Source: Microbotryum silenes-acaulis (taxonomy: Eukaryota > Basidiomycota > Microbotryomycetes > Microbotryales > Microbotryaceae). From it: DNA of 64,000 nucleotides. Below, piece by piece: positions 10,855 to 21,199 of the stretch. The stretch is taken from the NCBI GenBank assembly GCA_003665825.1, contig QPFY01000010.1, forward strand, positions 372,001 through 436,000, written 5' to 3'. Position 1 is the stretch's first letter. Each line of letters opens with the position of its first letter. A program made the translations under genes and the position numbers. The notes under the pieces were generated by a model. It did no database searches. It had not been told where the DNA came from and saw only the letters and a program-made list of their open reading frames with translations.

Positions 10855-13800
10855 ATGCGGGACCCGGCGGGAGTTGCATCACAGGAACCGGGACTCTTGA
10901 GCTCGACCCGATCGACGATCGCACCGGACGCGCTCGACGCCGCAACAACGGCGACAACAGCAAGACCAAAGAGCGCTGGATATGTTGTTCATGTCGCCAC
11001 AAACCGCTCCTCGTTCGGTCGTACCCCCTTGGCTGGGTTCGTCGCCATCATTCTCGTGTCGCTTGTCGCGCTGGTGACCGTGTTGCTCGCACACGTCGCC
11101 TCGCCTCCGCGATACCCGCCGGGATCGTTGCCTCCCGACGCAAAAGGGGGCGGAGCGGGCGCATGTCGACAAAGCTGGATGTCGCCGTCATATCTCCATA
11201 TTTCTGGCACGTCACTTCCTCTCTTTCGGCTGTGGTCGTCACGCGTTCCCGAAGCTCATGCCCGCTTTTTCGTGCCTCGCTCGCCCTCGCCCTCGCCCTC
11301 GCCCTCGCCTGCTCCGAATCCGGATTCCACAGCCTTTGGGCGTGAATACAGTCGGCTAGGCGCAGGACCCTGGGGTCTGTATCTCTACCGGGAGGAAGGA
11401 TGGGACGACGACACTTTCGAGCCGCATGTCGGCCATGGGGCTGCAAGTACCGATCCGACTCCAAGAGCTTTCGCCCTTACCGGAATTCCGGTCATCTTCG
11501 TCCCTGGCAACGCTGGAAGTTTTCGCCAGGTCAGATCGCTCGCAAGTGCAGCAAGTCGAGCTTACTACGAGCTTCCCGGCGTGCGTCGCAAAGGAATCGG
11601 TAGTAAGGAGGGGGGAAGACCCCTCGATTTCTTCACGCTCGATTTCAACAACGACTTTTCGGCTTTCCACGGCCAGACCTTGCTCGATCAGGCCGAGTAT
11701 CTCGCCGATTCGATTCGCTATGTTCTTTCGCTCTACCACCAAGAATCAAACGCGAGACAAGGTCGACCTGACCCAACGTCGGTCATCGTCATAGGCCATT
11801 CGATGGGTGGAATCGTCGCGCGTGCCGCTCTGCTGCATCCGCACTATCAGTCCGGCAGCATCTCGACCCTTGTCACGATCGCCACGCCCCATGCCGTTCC
11901 ACCAGTGACCGTGGACAGGGGTGTGGATCGAGTTTACGACAATATCAATTCGTACTGGCGACGTGCTCATCATCTCGAGGCGATGTCGTCACCGCCTTCG
12001 CGCCGAGACTTACGCGGCGAGGCCGAGCTGTCCAATCTCGTCCTTGTATCTATCTCAGGAGGCATCTCGGACACAACCGTCGCGTCCGAGTCGGCGTCGC
12101 TGACATCGATCATGCCTCTGAACGATTCGCATGGCTTCACCGTCTTTACGACTGCCATCCCGGGTGTGCAGACGCCGATCGATCATCTCGCGATGCTTTG
12201 GTGCCGCCAATTGATGGAAACGGTGGCCACCGCCTTGCTGGTGATTGTCGATGTGCGCTCGCCTCTGGGCGTGCTTCCGCGAGAGGCTCGTGTTGGAAAG
12301 CTGGCAGAGCGCTTGCTTGGGGCCATCGAATCCCACCCAGTCAAACCTGAAGGGCGTAAGAGTACTCTCGAGTCGCTAGAGCGAGGCCAACATGGTCGGG
12401 AGCTGGCGATCGGCGAGCGCCTGTCACTGCGAGGCCACGGGGATCAGCGCTCGACGTTCGTCCTTCCCATTCCTCCGCGGCGAACGTACGGCTCAGCTCG
12501 TGTCTTCTCGCTCCTCACGTCGGCGAATATCGGGCGATCACTCGACAGCTTGGTCGAAGTCTATGCCTGCGGTAAGAACGAGTCGGCGCCCGAGTCGACG
12601 CGCAGCAGTTCCTGCACGTCCCTCTTCCCTTCTTTTGTCACCACTATCCCCATATCGCCTCACTCTGCTCAATCACCGATATTGCCCGCACCCGCTGAGG
12701 ATGGGACGATGGCCTTCCTCAACGTCGATGTCTCTCAGCTCGAAAGTCAGGATGTGATTGTCGTCGTCGTCAAGCCGGGTAACGCCTGGCTCCTCGCCGA
12801 ATTCGGGGACAAAGATCGGCGTGTTCACACCGTCGACAAGTCCGCTTTCCGTGAGTCCTACCTAGCTGTATCCGCCCTGCATGAACCTTACTGAATACTG
12901 AACGCTCGCCTATTCTTCTCAGAGCTGATGCTTGGCGGCTTCAAAATTGAGAACTTTCCGACCACGCCCTCGCTCATCTCTGAGCTTTGGCTTCCCGCGC
13001 TGGACTCGTCTCTGCTCACGTTCAAGATGAAGGTCTTCCGGAGCGATTGCCAAGGTGAGCATAGGAATATTCGATACCAGCTCACTTTTATCACCTTTCA
13101 GCAACTAATCCTATCCGAACCCTTACAGACTCGTCCACCGTCCTCTTTGCGCCATTGCTGCGGCAATACTCGTCGCTGCTGCACGAATCCAAGTATTTCC
13201 CCAATGTCCGCGAGGCTTCCTTATACACGCATGCCTCAGGACCGTACCTGCCTGCTCCAGCGTCACCGTTCGTCTCGTCGGGCGCACGTTTGCAGCTCAT
13301 CGTCGATCCGACCTGTGCCCGCGAGAACTCTCGCGCATCCGCGGATGTTGCGATCGAGATCAAGCTCGACCTGTGGGCGTCGCTGGGGAGCCTGGCGATG
13401 CGCTACCGGATGGCGGTCGTTGCCTTCCCTTTTGCACTCATCCTGTTGGTATTCGCATGCCAGCTCCGGGACTACAATTCGGGACACTCCTTCCCGCCTT
13501 TTGCCACGGCCCTCGGCACGTTCGCGAGACATCACCTCATGCCGTTGCTCGGCGGCCTCGTAGCGCTTTCTTTCCTGCAGTCCGTAATGTTGGGCACGCG
13601 CCTATCGTTCGCTGAAGCAAAGCTCGCAAGTGCAGACGCCCACGTCCTCCCGTCGTCGCCGCCGAGATGGATCTCGGAGATGCTGCTGGGCAATCAGGGC
13701 CCCTTCTTCGCATTTCTCGGCGCATTCATTCTCTTCACCATGCTCTCGGTCGTTGTCCTCGAGTATGCTGCGCTCTACCTACTCGTCACTGTCCTGGCTC

Positions 13801-14654
13801 GACTCGTCCGGCTGATCCGTCAGCGGGGTCCTTCCCCAATGCGGTCCTTTGTTACGCTTGTGGAGCCTCGGGAAACGCTGCCGCTGCAGCGCATCGTGAC
13901 GATGGGAGCGCTAGTCTTGTTCGTGCTCTTCTTTGCCCCCTACCAATTCGCTTTCCTCGTCCTCTTCCTCGTGCACCTCCTCTCAACCGTCAGGGCGCTT
14001 CTGTTGGCGCAGGACGCCAGCGCGCCCTCTACGCCTGCATCGACTCGCCGCCTGTGGGATCGCTATCACTACTCGTTTGTCTCCCTCTTAGTCATGATCG
14101 GTCTCTTGCCCATCAATGCCATGATTCTTGCGGTCTGGGTGCGCAACCTAGCCGTCGGATGGCTTGCGCCATTCTCTACTGACCACAACGTACTCAACAT
14201 CCTCGGCTTCCTCCTCAACGTCGAGGCACTGCATTCGGGCAAAATGTTGCAGCGCACGCCTGGTCCGTAAGTCGCCCTCGCGTCTTTCTGATTCCTAATT
14301 CAGGTTTCTTATCTTTTCGTTTCCCTTACTGACTCGCCAGCTGACTTGGCTTGCAGAACGGCCTCGACTGTTTCGATCGCGCTACCCCTGATCGCAGCAG
14401 GGTTTGCGCTGCTGTACGGCATTCGCTGGACATACAACATCTACCCTCTCGCCAACGCATTCTTCCTCTGGCTCGCTAGCAACCATTCGCACCATCTGGT
14501 GGGGGCTCTGAATGAGGCCGTCAAGGCAAAACGGCGGCTCAGCATCTCCACTGCTGGTCAGCACGTTCAGTCGAGCTCGGTAAAACAGCTGAGCTCCAGC
14601 GCACTGTCGCCGTCCCCCGCGCCGCGCACTCCGACGAAGCGTCAGTTTCTGTGA
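10855..14654 (+). CDS. BST1: GPI inositol-deacylase (PGAP1/Bst1 family)
   Basis: This ER membrane enzyme removes the acyl chain from the inositol of GPI anchors, which helps GPI proteins leave the ER. Four exons (10855-12850, 12923-13054, 13129-14266 and 14357-14654) join in frame to give about 1,187 residues. An N-terminal membrane anchor (LAGFVAIILVSLVALVTVLL) is followed by the Bst1 signatures GPWGLYLYREEGWDD, IPVIFVPGNAGSFRQVRS, LDFFTLDFNNDFSAFHG and the lipase motif GHSMGG, whose Ser is the nucleophile near residue 315. The C-terminal 450 residues contain several hydrophobic segments, as in the family. A run of Ser-Pro repeats sits near residue 145. All splice borders are GT..AG. Confidence 0.93.
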
Positions 14655-15581
14655 TTCACCCATGCGAGACTGCGATTTTTAAGCGTTCCTCCTCTAGTCT
14701 TCCCCGCTTTGCTTAATTTGTTGTATGAACACTGTTGCTTATCGCCTTAGTCGTTTACATGGGGGCTAGTATGACGGTCCTCGCGGCAGGAGAGAGGTCT
14801 AGGCTGAGACTAGACTCTCGGGGACGAGGTGCGAGGAGGGAGTTCTCGAGGGAGGATCAGGTTAGGACTGCGAAGCAACTGAAGCAGGACTGGAACTGTA
14901 GGGTTTCTCGAGAAGGGGAAGGAGTGTGATTGCAAAGGAATGTGGTGTGAGTTTTAGGTATGAGTATGAGTATGAGTATGAGGATGAGGATGAGTTGTTG
15001 CTTGCAGGAAGCAAAGGAGAAACTATCAGATGGCCGGCTTTTATAGTAAAAGCCATGGAATGTTATGGAAGGTTATGGAACGATGTGGAATTCCATGGAG
15101 CGAAAGACGAGTCTCGGGTTTCGGCGTGCTTCTCTCACAGAGGAAGGTGAGGAGAGGACCGGCGTTAGTCACGCTTGATCTTTGGGCCGGACCGGAGTTG
15201 GCCTTCGGCTCACCAAGACCGTTACAGCTAGGCTTTATCGGAGTCCTGTCACGTGGATGCATGCAGTACTGCAGAGCTTCTCTCGTTCCAGTGGCATCAG
15301 CAAGATGTTGTGAGCAATGCCCTCATGGTTGAGTACAAGGCGACTCGTTTCAACGGCGTTACGGCGTTAGTTTTGGCGTCAACGGCGAACGGGACAGTCT
15401 CCGAGCTGTCGCCATGATCTCGAGGGGTCGACAGTCTCAACTCCTCAAGCGCGCGAGTCCCGGCTTAGGTATCGCACTGACCACTCACATGACGTCCTTA
15501 TTGTGTGGTGGTTACCTCCCTCAAAAAAAGGTACATTCATCATCGTCTATCTTTATCTTGGAACTAGGGCTGTCGATCTCT
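14655..15581. other. intergenic region with short simple repeats
   Basis: No gene was recognised downstream of BST1. The stretch contains an imperfect hexamer array at about 14,957-14,995 (GAGTAT units passing into GAGGAT) and a TGGAA-rich patch at 15,054-15,100 flanked by CCATGG on both sides. The region ends at the left inverted arm. Confidence 0.5.
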
Positions 15582-16635
15582 GAATTTCAAATCCGTGGTG
15601 CATGCGCATCTCGATACGTGCACTCAAAAACTACAAAACACGAAAAGGGTTCACAAGGGAGGCTCAATGTAGGAGTTGGATCTGGCTAGGCTAAACAAGG
15701 ACAAGTCACCTTCCACTTAGCACCGCCAGCGTAAGAGTTCCGAGGTGAAACCAATTCGAAAGCAACAGAAAAAGAAAAGGGGACCTTGTCGACCGAGGTG
15801 GAGATGGCTCGAAGACCGTGTGCAGCTGGAGGTTGATGCGTACACTAAATTAAGCTGTCTGGTACCATAGGACTAGGGTACATGCTACTCACTGATGTTT
15901 AGGGTACCGTGAACCTCCCTTGATCCGAGCAGGTGAGATCGGTCCACTCGGTGACGCAGTGGAGGCTACTCTGTGGAGAGTGTAGGCGAGGATCGAATCG
16001 TCAGCCCCGTCTCGCCCGTCGTCAAGGGCCGGCGAGTACGATCGATCCATCGATCGATCCAGGGTCAAAGCAAAGACTCACGGGGTACATCAGATGCAAG
16101 CGGTCTTGTGGACCATACACAGCCTCAGCGACATGCCGTAGGCGCCATTCAACACTCGTCGACGAGTGGATAGGCTGATGGCAAGCCGTGACGCAGCGAG
16201 AGACGGTAAGGTCGGAGGCAGTGGCGAGGTGGGAAGCGAGAGATCACAATGAGAGGGGAGAGGTGGTGTGGGGTAAGATGATGGAGGTGATGTGGTGAAA
16301 GATGGACGCGAGACGGGTAAACACGAGACGAGTCAGTCCGACCCTACGCCACACAAACACGATCACAGCTAGGTGGTTACTCACACTTTTGACGGTGGGA
16401 GGGATCGAACGACAGACTCTACCACACCACAAAGGCCACCGTTTCGTATCCTCCTGAAAAGGGGGGCGATGTCGGCAAGATTAAGTGGTGCGAGGGTTGC
16501 AGAGCGCGTCGACGAGGAGAAGGAAGGAGAAAGAGAGAGAGGCGACGAGCTCGAGGTGGTCGCCGACTTGGGTGCGGGGCGTGCGCTTGGCAGAATGAGT
16601 CATGTCATCGATATGACGCCACGCTGTGACTTCAA
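15582..16635. repeat. left inverted arm (copy A)
   Basis: About 1,054 bp that recur in reverse orientation at 33,797-34,929. The inner 700 bp are almost identical: an 81-codon and a 62-codon shadow ORF are the same in both copies, and only about three changes appear in the 300 bp nearest the inner border. The outer 300 bp are more diverged. The outer tip reads GAATTTCAAATCCGTGGTGC and is shared with the solo copy near 60,900. The inner border is CTGTGACTTCAA. No gene was recognised inside, and the ORFs here look incidental. The arm is likely the terminal, non-coding part of a transposable element or segmental duplication. Confidence 0.85.
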
Positions 16636-16697
16636 ACGGTCAAACACGGCCACGACTGCCTCGGTGACGCTTTAGAGGTCGTTCCAGACGCCCTTCT
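16636..16697 (+). repeat. 62-bp module shared by both Fanzor loci
   Basis: This 62-bp sequence is identical (62 of 62 by eye) to the reverse complement of 32,972-33,033. Here it directly follows the left arm and leads into the XPG-like gene region. In the other copy it is fused directly to the splice acceptor of Fanzor exon 2. It may be the start of a transcribed or coding region, but no start codon or family motif settles this. Confidence 0.85.
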
Positions 16698-16860
16698 CTC
16701 TCGGGAGACGAACCTGAGCAGCGCGCTGGTTTCCCTCGTCGGCAAGATCGATGGCAAGTCCTTCCTCAGAGCCCCTTCGCAGCCCATAACTGCTCCGGGA
16801 CGATTTGCCGAGCAAACCCTAGCTGACCCTATACGCTGTCCATCACTATTCTCCACTCAG

Positions 16861-18308
16861 TCGCCATCATCGACGGCTCTACCACATTCCAACATCAATG
16901 CAAAGCCGCGACGGACCGCGCGAAACACAACGAGCCGAAGCGAGGCCGGTTGTTCCTCAATGCGATCATTCGACACCTCGAGGAGATCATTGCAGCGACG
17001 GCAAGGCGGATCCAAGTGGTCGTGGTATTTGATCATCCCATCCTTCGTCCCGAGCTCAAGCGGAACACCGTGCTCGATCGCCAAGATCGCCAGCAGCCGC
17101 AACAGCCTTCCGATAAATCGACCCCTGTCACCCACCCCGTCCCCTTCATCACGAACGACACCCTCGCCGCGTGCGTTCACGGACGATCGAGCAAAGAATG
17201 GGAGGTCGCTTTTTGCCACGGTGACGAGCCAACCCGAGTCGCCACCTTTGTTCGCTGGTCCGAGCAAGGCTTGCTCGTCGTCGCGGCCCACGAGGCCGAT
17301 CCCCTCGTCTCGGCGTCGACCAAGTTTGGCCAGATCTGCGACGTAGCGCTCGAACCCAACCGCGTCGTCCTCGTGAGCGCCGACAGCGACTTTTTCATGC
17401 TTCTCGGCGCCGACCAAGCCCGTTATCGGGGCGTGCTATCGGGCAAGGACCAACACATCAGCTTGGTAGACCTTGCCGTGCTCGACGCTCACCCCGCGGT
17501 GTGGAGTTCTCGTTAGCGATTCGTCGCGAGCCTCATCCTCGAGTGCGACTATTTCAGGGGCATCAAAGGGATCGGGCCAGCAGGACTTCGAAAGTTGCCT
17601 GGGCAATGGTTGGACGCGGCGACGTGGCAGAGTGGCTGGGAGCGCGCCGTAGATGCGCTGCAGCTGGTCCAGAGGAACGTCGACTCGGAGGCGGCGCCGA
17701 CGGCTGATCGACTCGAGGACATCAAGTCGCTCTGCGCCAAGATCGATCCCATCCAAGACCTCAATCTCCGACGCCATCTTGCCAAGGCTCGTCGACTTCA
17801 GGCCGAGCAGCCGGCCCGCATGGCGTCTACGCGGAAGCTCGCCGTTCAAGGTACCGTCAAAGCGCCCGATTACCACCTCGTCGAGCCCGAATTCAGGGAC
17901 AGCCAAGTAGATCGTCAGCACAAATCCAAGAGCGCCGAGCCAAAAAAAAGGCAGATGGCGACCATCGCCGCCGAAGTACGGGCGCTGTTCTCGAAGCAAT
18001 CGGACTCGGGCGGCAGCGGCAAGACCCCTGGCGGTACGATCTACCGCATGTCGACGGTGACGGGTACGCTTGAGCAAATGGTGAGGGAATCAACGATGCC
18101 AGGCGAGTTGAAGCAAGGATCACTTCGAGTCCGACGAGCCATGGCCAGGACGACGGTTCAAGAGGTTGGAGCGAGCGCACCGTCGGCAGCGCGGGACCGA
18201 ACAAGCTCCGAGCACGATGAGTGCCTGGATGTCGAGTGTCACTTGGCTTCGGTCAGCGATTCCGGTTCGCGCGACGACGGGATCGTACCGATGCAGATCG
18301 ATGGATGA
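16861..18308 (+). CDS. XPG/FEN1-family (PIN-like) nuclease, 5' end unresolved
   Basis: This resembles structure-specific nucleases of the XPG/FEN1/GEN1 superfamily. After an acceptor at 16,860 the frame shows VAIIDGSTTFQHQ (first metal aspartate), VVVVFDH, then the I-region VVAAHEADPLVSA and LVSADSDFFMLLGAD, then the helix-hairpin-helix signature CDYFRGIKGIGPAGLRKLPG. A basic, low-complexity tail ends in QIDG and a TGA at 18,306-18,308. An in-frame TAG at 17,514-17,516 lies just before the H3TH motif. It is either a premature stop or lies in a 51-base phase-0 intron (17,466-17,516, GTAGAC..TTAG) that would remove it. A first exon upstream, within 16,640-16,850, is expected but not identified. 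The gene lies between the left arm and a Fanzor fragment on the same strand. Confidence 0.7.
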
Positions 18309-18754
18309 GTTGACTCGCGAGACGGAAAGTCGATGCGTCCTGTCGGAAGGGCTTGGGGCGTGTCTCGCTATACTTCGATAATTTCGTATGTGCTTTCTTC
18401 GAAGCTTGTGCTCACTGCATTCGCGCCTCAAGTTGGTAGATGGTTTCCAATATGCTGTTCAGTATCAGTGGTGTAGCGTTTTTCTTTTTCTTTTTTTCAG
18501 TTTCTGATAAAAAGGAATGTTCACACGGGTCGTGCGGTACGCGGCTACACTGGACATGTTCCATAGGGTCGCTCCTGAGCCGGAACCGTCTCAGCTCTGG
18601 CTAGCGGGATCGCGTGATTGGCTCGAAATTCGAACGTCTCGTCCGAGCGTAGATAGTGTAGATCGAGGTCGATCCATGAATGGAGACCGTGGTCGGGAGT
18701 TTCTTCTTTATACACTGGCTGCGGTGCTCGCATCTGAACCACCGCGCGGCCGCG
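18309..18754. other. spacer between XPG-like gene and Fanzor fragment
   Basis: No ORF with recognisable content. It contains a strong polypyrimidine tract ending in CAG at about 18,480-18,500, which could be a splice acceptor for an unrecognised upstream exon of the Fanzor gene. Confidence 0.4.
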
Positions 18755-19563
18755 ATGCGTTTTTTTCTGACGTCATGCCCGAAATCAATTTCGGACAGGA
18801 GACATTGCGCCCGCGCTGGGCACGCCAGAGCACGCCGTGTCAGTCCGGCCCCACCCATCTCTCGGTTCCGGACCATCAACGGCAAACTCCATCCACCACA
18901 CTCCAACGGTATGCCCTTCAACCGTTTCGAAACCCCCAATCGTCCCAGGCCGGCCCTGGATGCCTTCCAGCCGGTCCTTCGCCTCCTGGCCGTCTCGAAT
19001 CGCGAGGTCGAGAGCATTCTCGCCGATGCTCTCGGCCGTTGCTTGGGGTATCTTACCCCCGCGCAGTGGCAGAAACTTGGACTCGACAAGAATCGCTGGC
19101 GAACCTTGATCATGGCGATAGTGTACCTCTTGCGCGAGGACGGCGTGGCAGGCAGTGCGGGCCAGGGATCCAGGTGCCACACGAGGCTCGACGACCCGCT
19201 GACGCTGCCCGACAAGGCGTCAGTCGGGCCGCAGAAATACGAAGAGGAGCAAGAACTCTTCCGTCGCGTCTCGAGTGGCAAGGACGTCATCGGGTTCGCG
19301 TTCGTGAGTACACGGGCGGTTTCGTTACCCGTGGACGGGTGCCAGACCTGACGCCGCCTGTCCTGCGCACACACCCCTTTTCCCTCTCGTTTCGCAGGCC
19401 TGGACTAGCGTCATCCGGGCCACGATGGAAACCAAGGAGAAGAGGCCATCGATTCCTCACTTCGTGCACGCGCCCGAATGGTGGGACGACCGGGTCGTCA
19501 TGATGATTGTCGGTCTATTTGGATGGAAGGATGCGATTCCTTCGGTCCTTCGTTCGTTTGCCT
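18755..19563 (+). pseudogene. Fanzor N-terminal fragment (copy A)
   Basis: Two exons are visible. Exon 1 runs from an ATG at 18,755 (a later in-frame ATG is at 18,911) to a phase-0 donor at 19,303. It includes WRTLIMAIVYLLREDG. Exon 2 starts at 19,398 with AWTSVIRATMETK and continues with EWWDDRVVMMIVGLFGWKD. Exon 2 aligns with the first exon of the minus-strand Fanzor gene at 32,370-32,969 (WWEDRVVMLIVGLFGWKD). The frame then passes near 19,560 into LINE sequence, so everything downstream, including the RuvC nuclease domain, is missing. The Fanzor identity is therefore borrowed from the other copy. The protein similarity is clear, but the DNA is only moderately alike. Confidence 0.65.
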
Positions 19564-20217
19564 ATTCGATCTGCCTGAGCAACGTTGGAACGCTTGGTGG
19601 AAGGCTTTGCGCAAGGTTCGCCGGGTTCACTCGGACGCCGAGGATACCGGCCATCTTCTCTCCCTGGGGTCCCTCCATCCGGGCAGCCAAGTCGCCTCCC
19701 CAACCAGCCCTCACCCCAACAATCGATCTGCCTCCTGTGTGATGTGCCTCTCGGAAGCACCCGAGTGCCTGGCCCACCTAGCGGTCGGCTGCCCATTTGC
19801 CCGGCGTCTCTGGTCTGCTCTGTCCTCGACCCCCCACCCAGTCTTTGTGGACTTTGTATGTCCGGTCGTGTCTCGCTCGGAACGTCGACTTGTCGAACTA
19901 CGAGTCTTCTTCTTTCACTCGATCTGGAAGCTCTGTCGCCGTCGCCGATTCTCGTCGGATCTTTTGGAACCGATCGCCGAAACGGACTTCGAGGGGCTTC
20001 GAGCCTCTATTCAGGAGTCCAAGGGTCGCCTAGTGTCTCTGTAAGCCACCAAAGGGGGTTTTAGTGGGTATGGTTGATCCTGGTTCAGGGTCAATGAGTC
20101 CTACACTACTGGCTTCTGCCAGTGTGCGTAACAGCATTCCCTCCGACTTTTCCGAAGATTTCTAGGTATTAATATAATTATGCTGTTAATGAAGTCTATC
20201 AAATAAATAAATAAAAT
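19564..20217 (+). mobile_element. 5'-truncated LINE (non-LTR retrotransposon) 3' end
   Basis: An open frame to TAA at 20,042-20,044 encodes the C-terminal end of a LINE reverse-transcriptase ORF. It includes the zinc-finger-like CVMCLSEAPECLAHLAVGCPFARRLW (C-x2-C, H, C spacing) and the conserved tail HSIWKLCRRRRF. About 170 bp of 3' UTR follow, ending in an AAATAAATAAATAAAA tail. This is the normal layout of a 5'-truncated insertion of the fungal Tad/L1-like type. It sits exactly where the Fanzor fragment stops, and the F-box gene fragment begins immediately after its tail. The 5' junction is placed to within about 15 bases. Confidence 0.75.
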
Positions 20218-20738
20218 ACTTCGATACCGCACCTTTGGCGATCGCCCAGTGGCCGGTCGAAGCCGCACCTCATCTTCGTTGTCTGGCGTATGCCCAAGAC
20301 CTTCTACCTTCGCATGGCATCGTGCGTCAAGCAACCCCGGCGTTCGGCCTGCAAGAACTGACCGATTCGCTTGACGAGTTCGGCGCGGAACCCCCGGCAA
20401 CGTCGGCATCGTTAACACCTAAGCCACCGATCCAATTGCCGGACACCTCAGCCCCTCGGTTGGCAAACGTCTCGAGGCCGAAAAGGCGGACTTTGCTCAG
20501 CCCATTGTGAGTTTCAAGACAACGAGAATGAGAACCTGAATTCCGGCTGGTGTACGATAAAAGACACTTGTGAAAGGTCGTCCGTCTGCTTTCGGTTCGA
20601 CGACCTTATGGCGCTCTGACCTCGCGCTGCATACCTCGATTCAGGTTTTCCACCGACTCTATTGCATCACCGCCTTGGCCACCTCCCCCATCGGCTCTCA
20701 ATTGACCCATTTCGTCCTTCGCTTGCCTCGTCGCAATC
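20218..20738 (+). pseudogene. partial copy of the F-box-like gene
   Basis: These 521 bp match 35,684-36,205 with a few percent differences. They cover nearly all of exon 3, the intron and the first part of exon 4 of the F-box-like gene. The intron is retained, so the copy arose at the DNA level. A missing A in the stretch GGCAAACG (GCAAAACG in the parent) shifts the frame, and the match stops abruptly after CGTCGCAAT. It starts directly after the LINE tail. Not expected to be functional. Confidence 0.88.
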
Positions 20739-21199
20739 GATCTTCGGACTTTGATCGAGACGCCTTTGTGGCCACAGCGAAATAGAGCGGGGCGGGCACG
20801 AAAGCACATGAATGAAGTCAGGCGAGTTCCCCGAGCATCACGGACCGCCCCACAGGGTCGGGCTGGACTAGCAGCTCGCACGCTGAGCCGCGCAACCCTC
20901 CGGTTTGGCAACGTTGCCGGACTCTGCCGGACTCCGATCTGACGCTTCGACTCGGCTTGGCTTGCTCCTGCTTGCCCTTTGCCACAGTCCTCCTACCTAC
21001 CTTCCAACTCTCTCTTACTCACGCAACGCACAACCCTTACTTACATTATTACAACTCTCATCTTAGTGAGTGTTAGACTCCCTCCTGCATTTCAAAGCCT
21101 TGGCTCTCAACCGGCGGCGGCAACTTTCCATCATCCTTCCCAATCATTTCTATTGACCTCGCGCCGATTCCCACACTCAGCCTTCTCAGCACTCTCACC
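20739..21199. other. promoter region of the thiolase gene
   Basis: Non-coding sequence between the F-box gene fragment and the thiolase start. It is pyrimidine-rich (CTCTCTTACTC, CTTACTTAC) over the last 220 bases, as is common for fungal promoters and 5' UTRs. No specific site was assigned. Confidence 0.45.

Noticed and set aside
10220..11002. 260-codon minus-strand ORF over the BST1 start
   Set aside because: It overlaps the conserved BST1 N terminus on the other strand and has no recognisable domain. It is a shadow of GC-rich coding sequence.
15582..16635. The arms as LTRs of a retrotransposon
   Set aside because: The copies are inverted, not direct. There is no TG..CA border, primer-binding site or gag-pol sequence between them.
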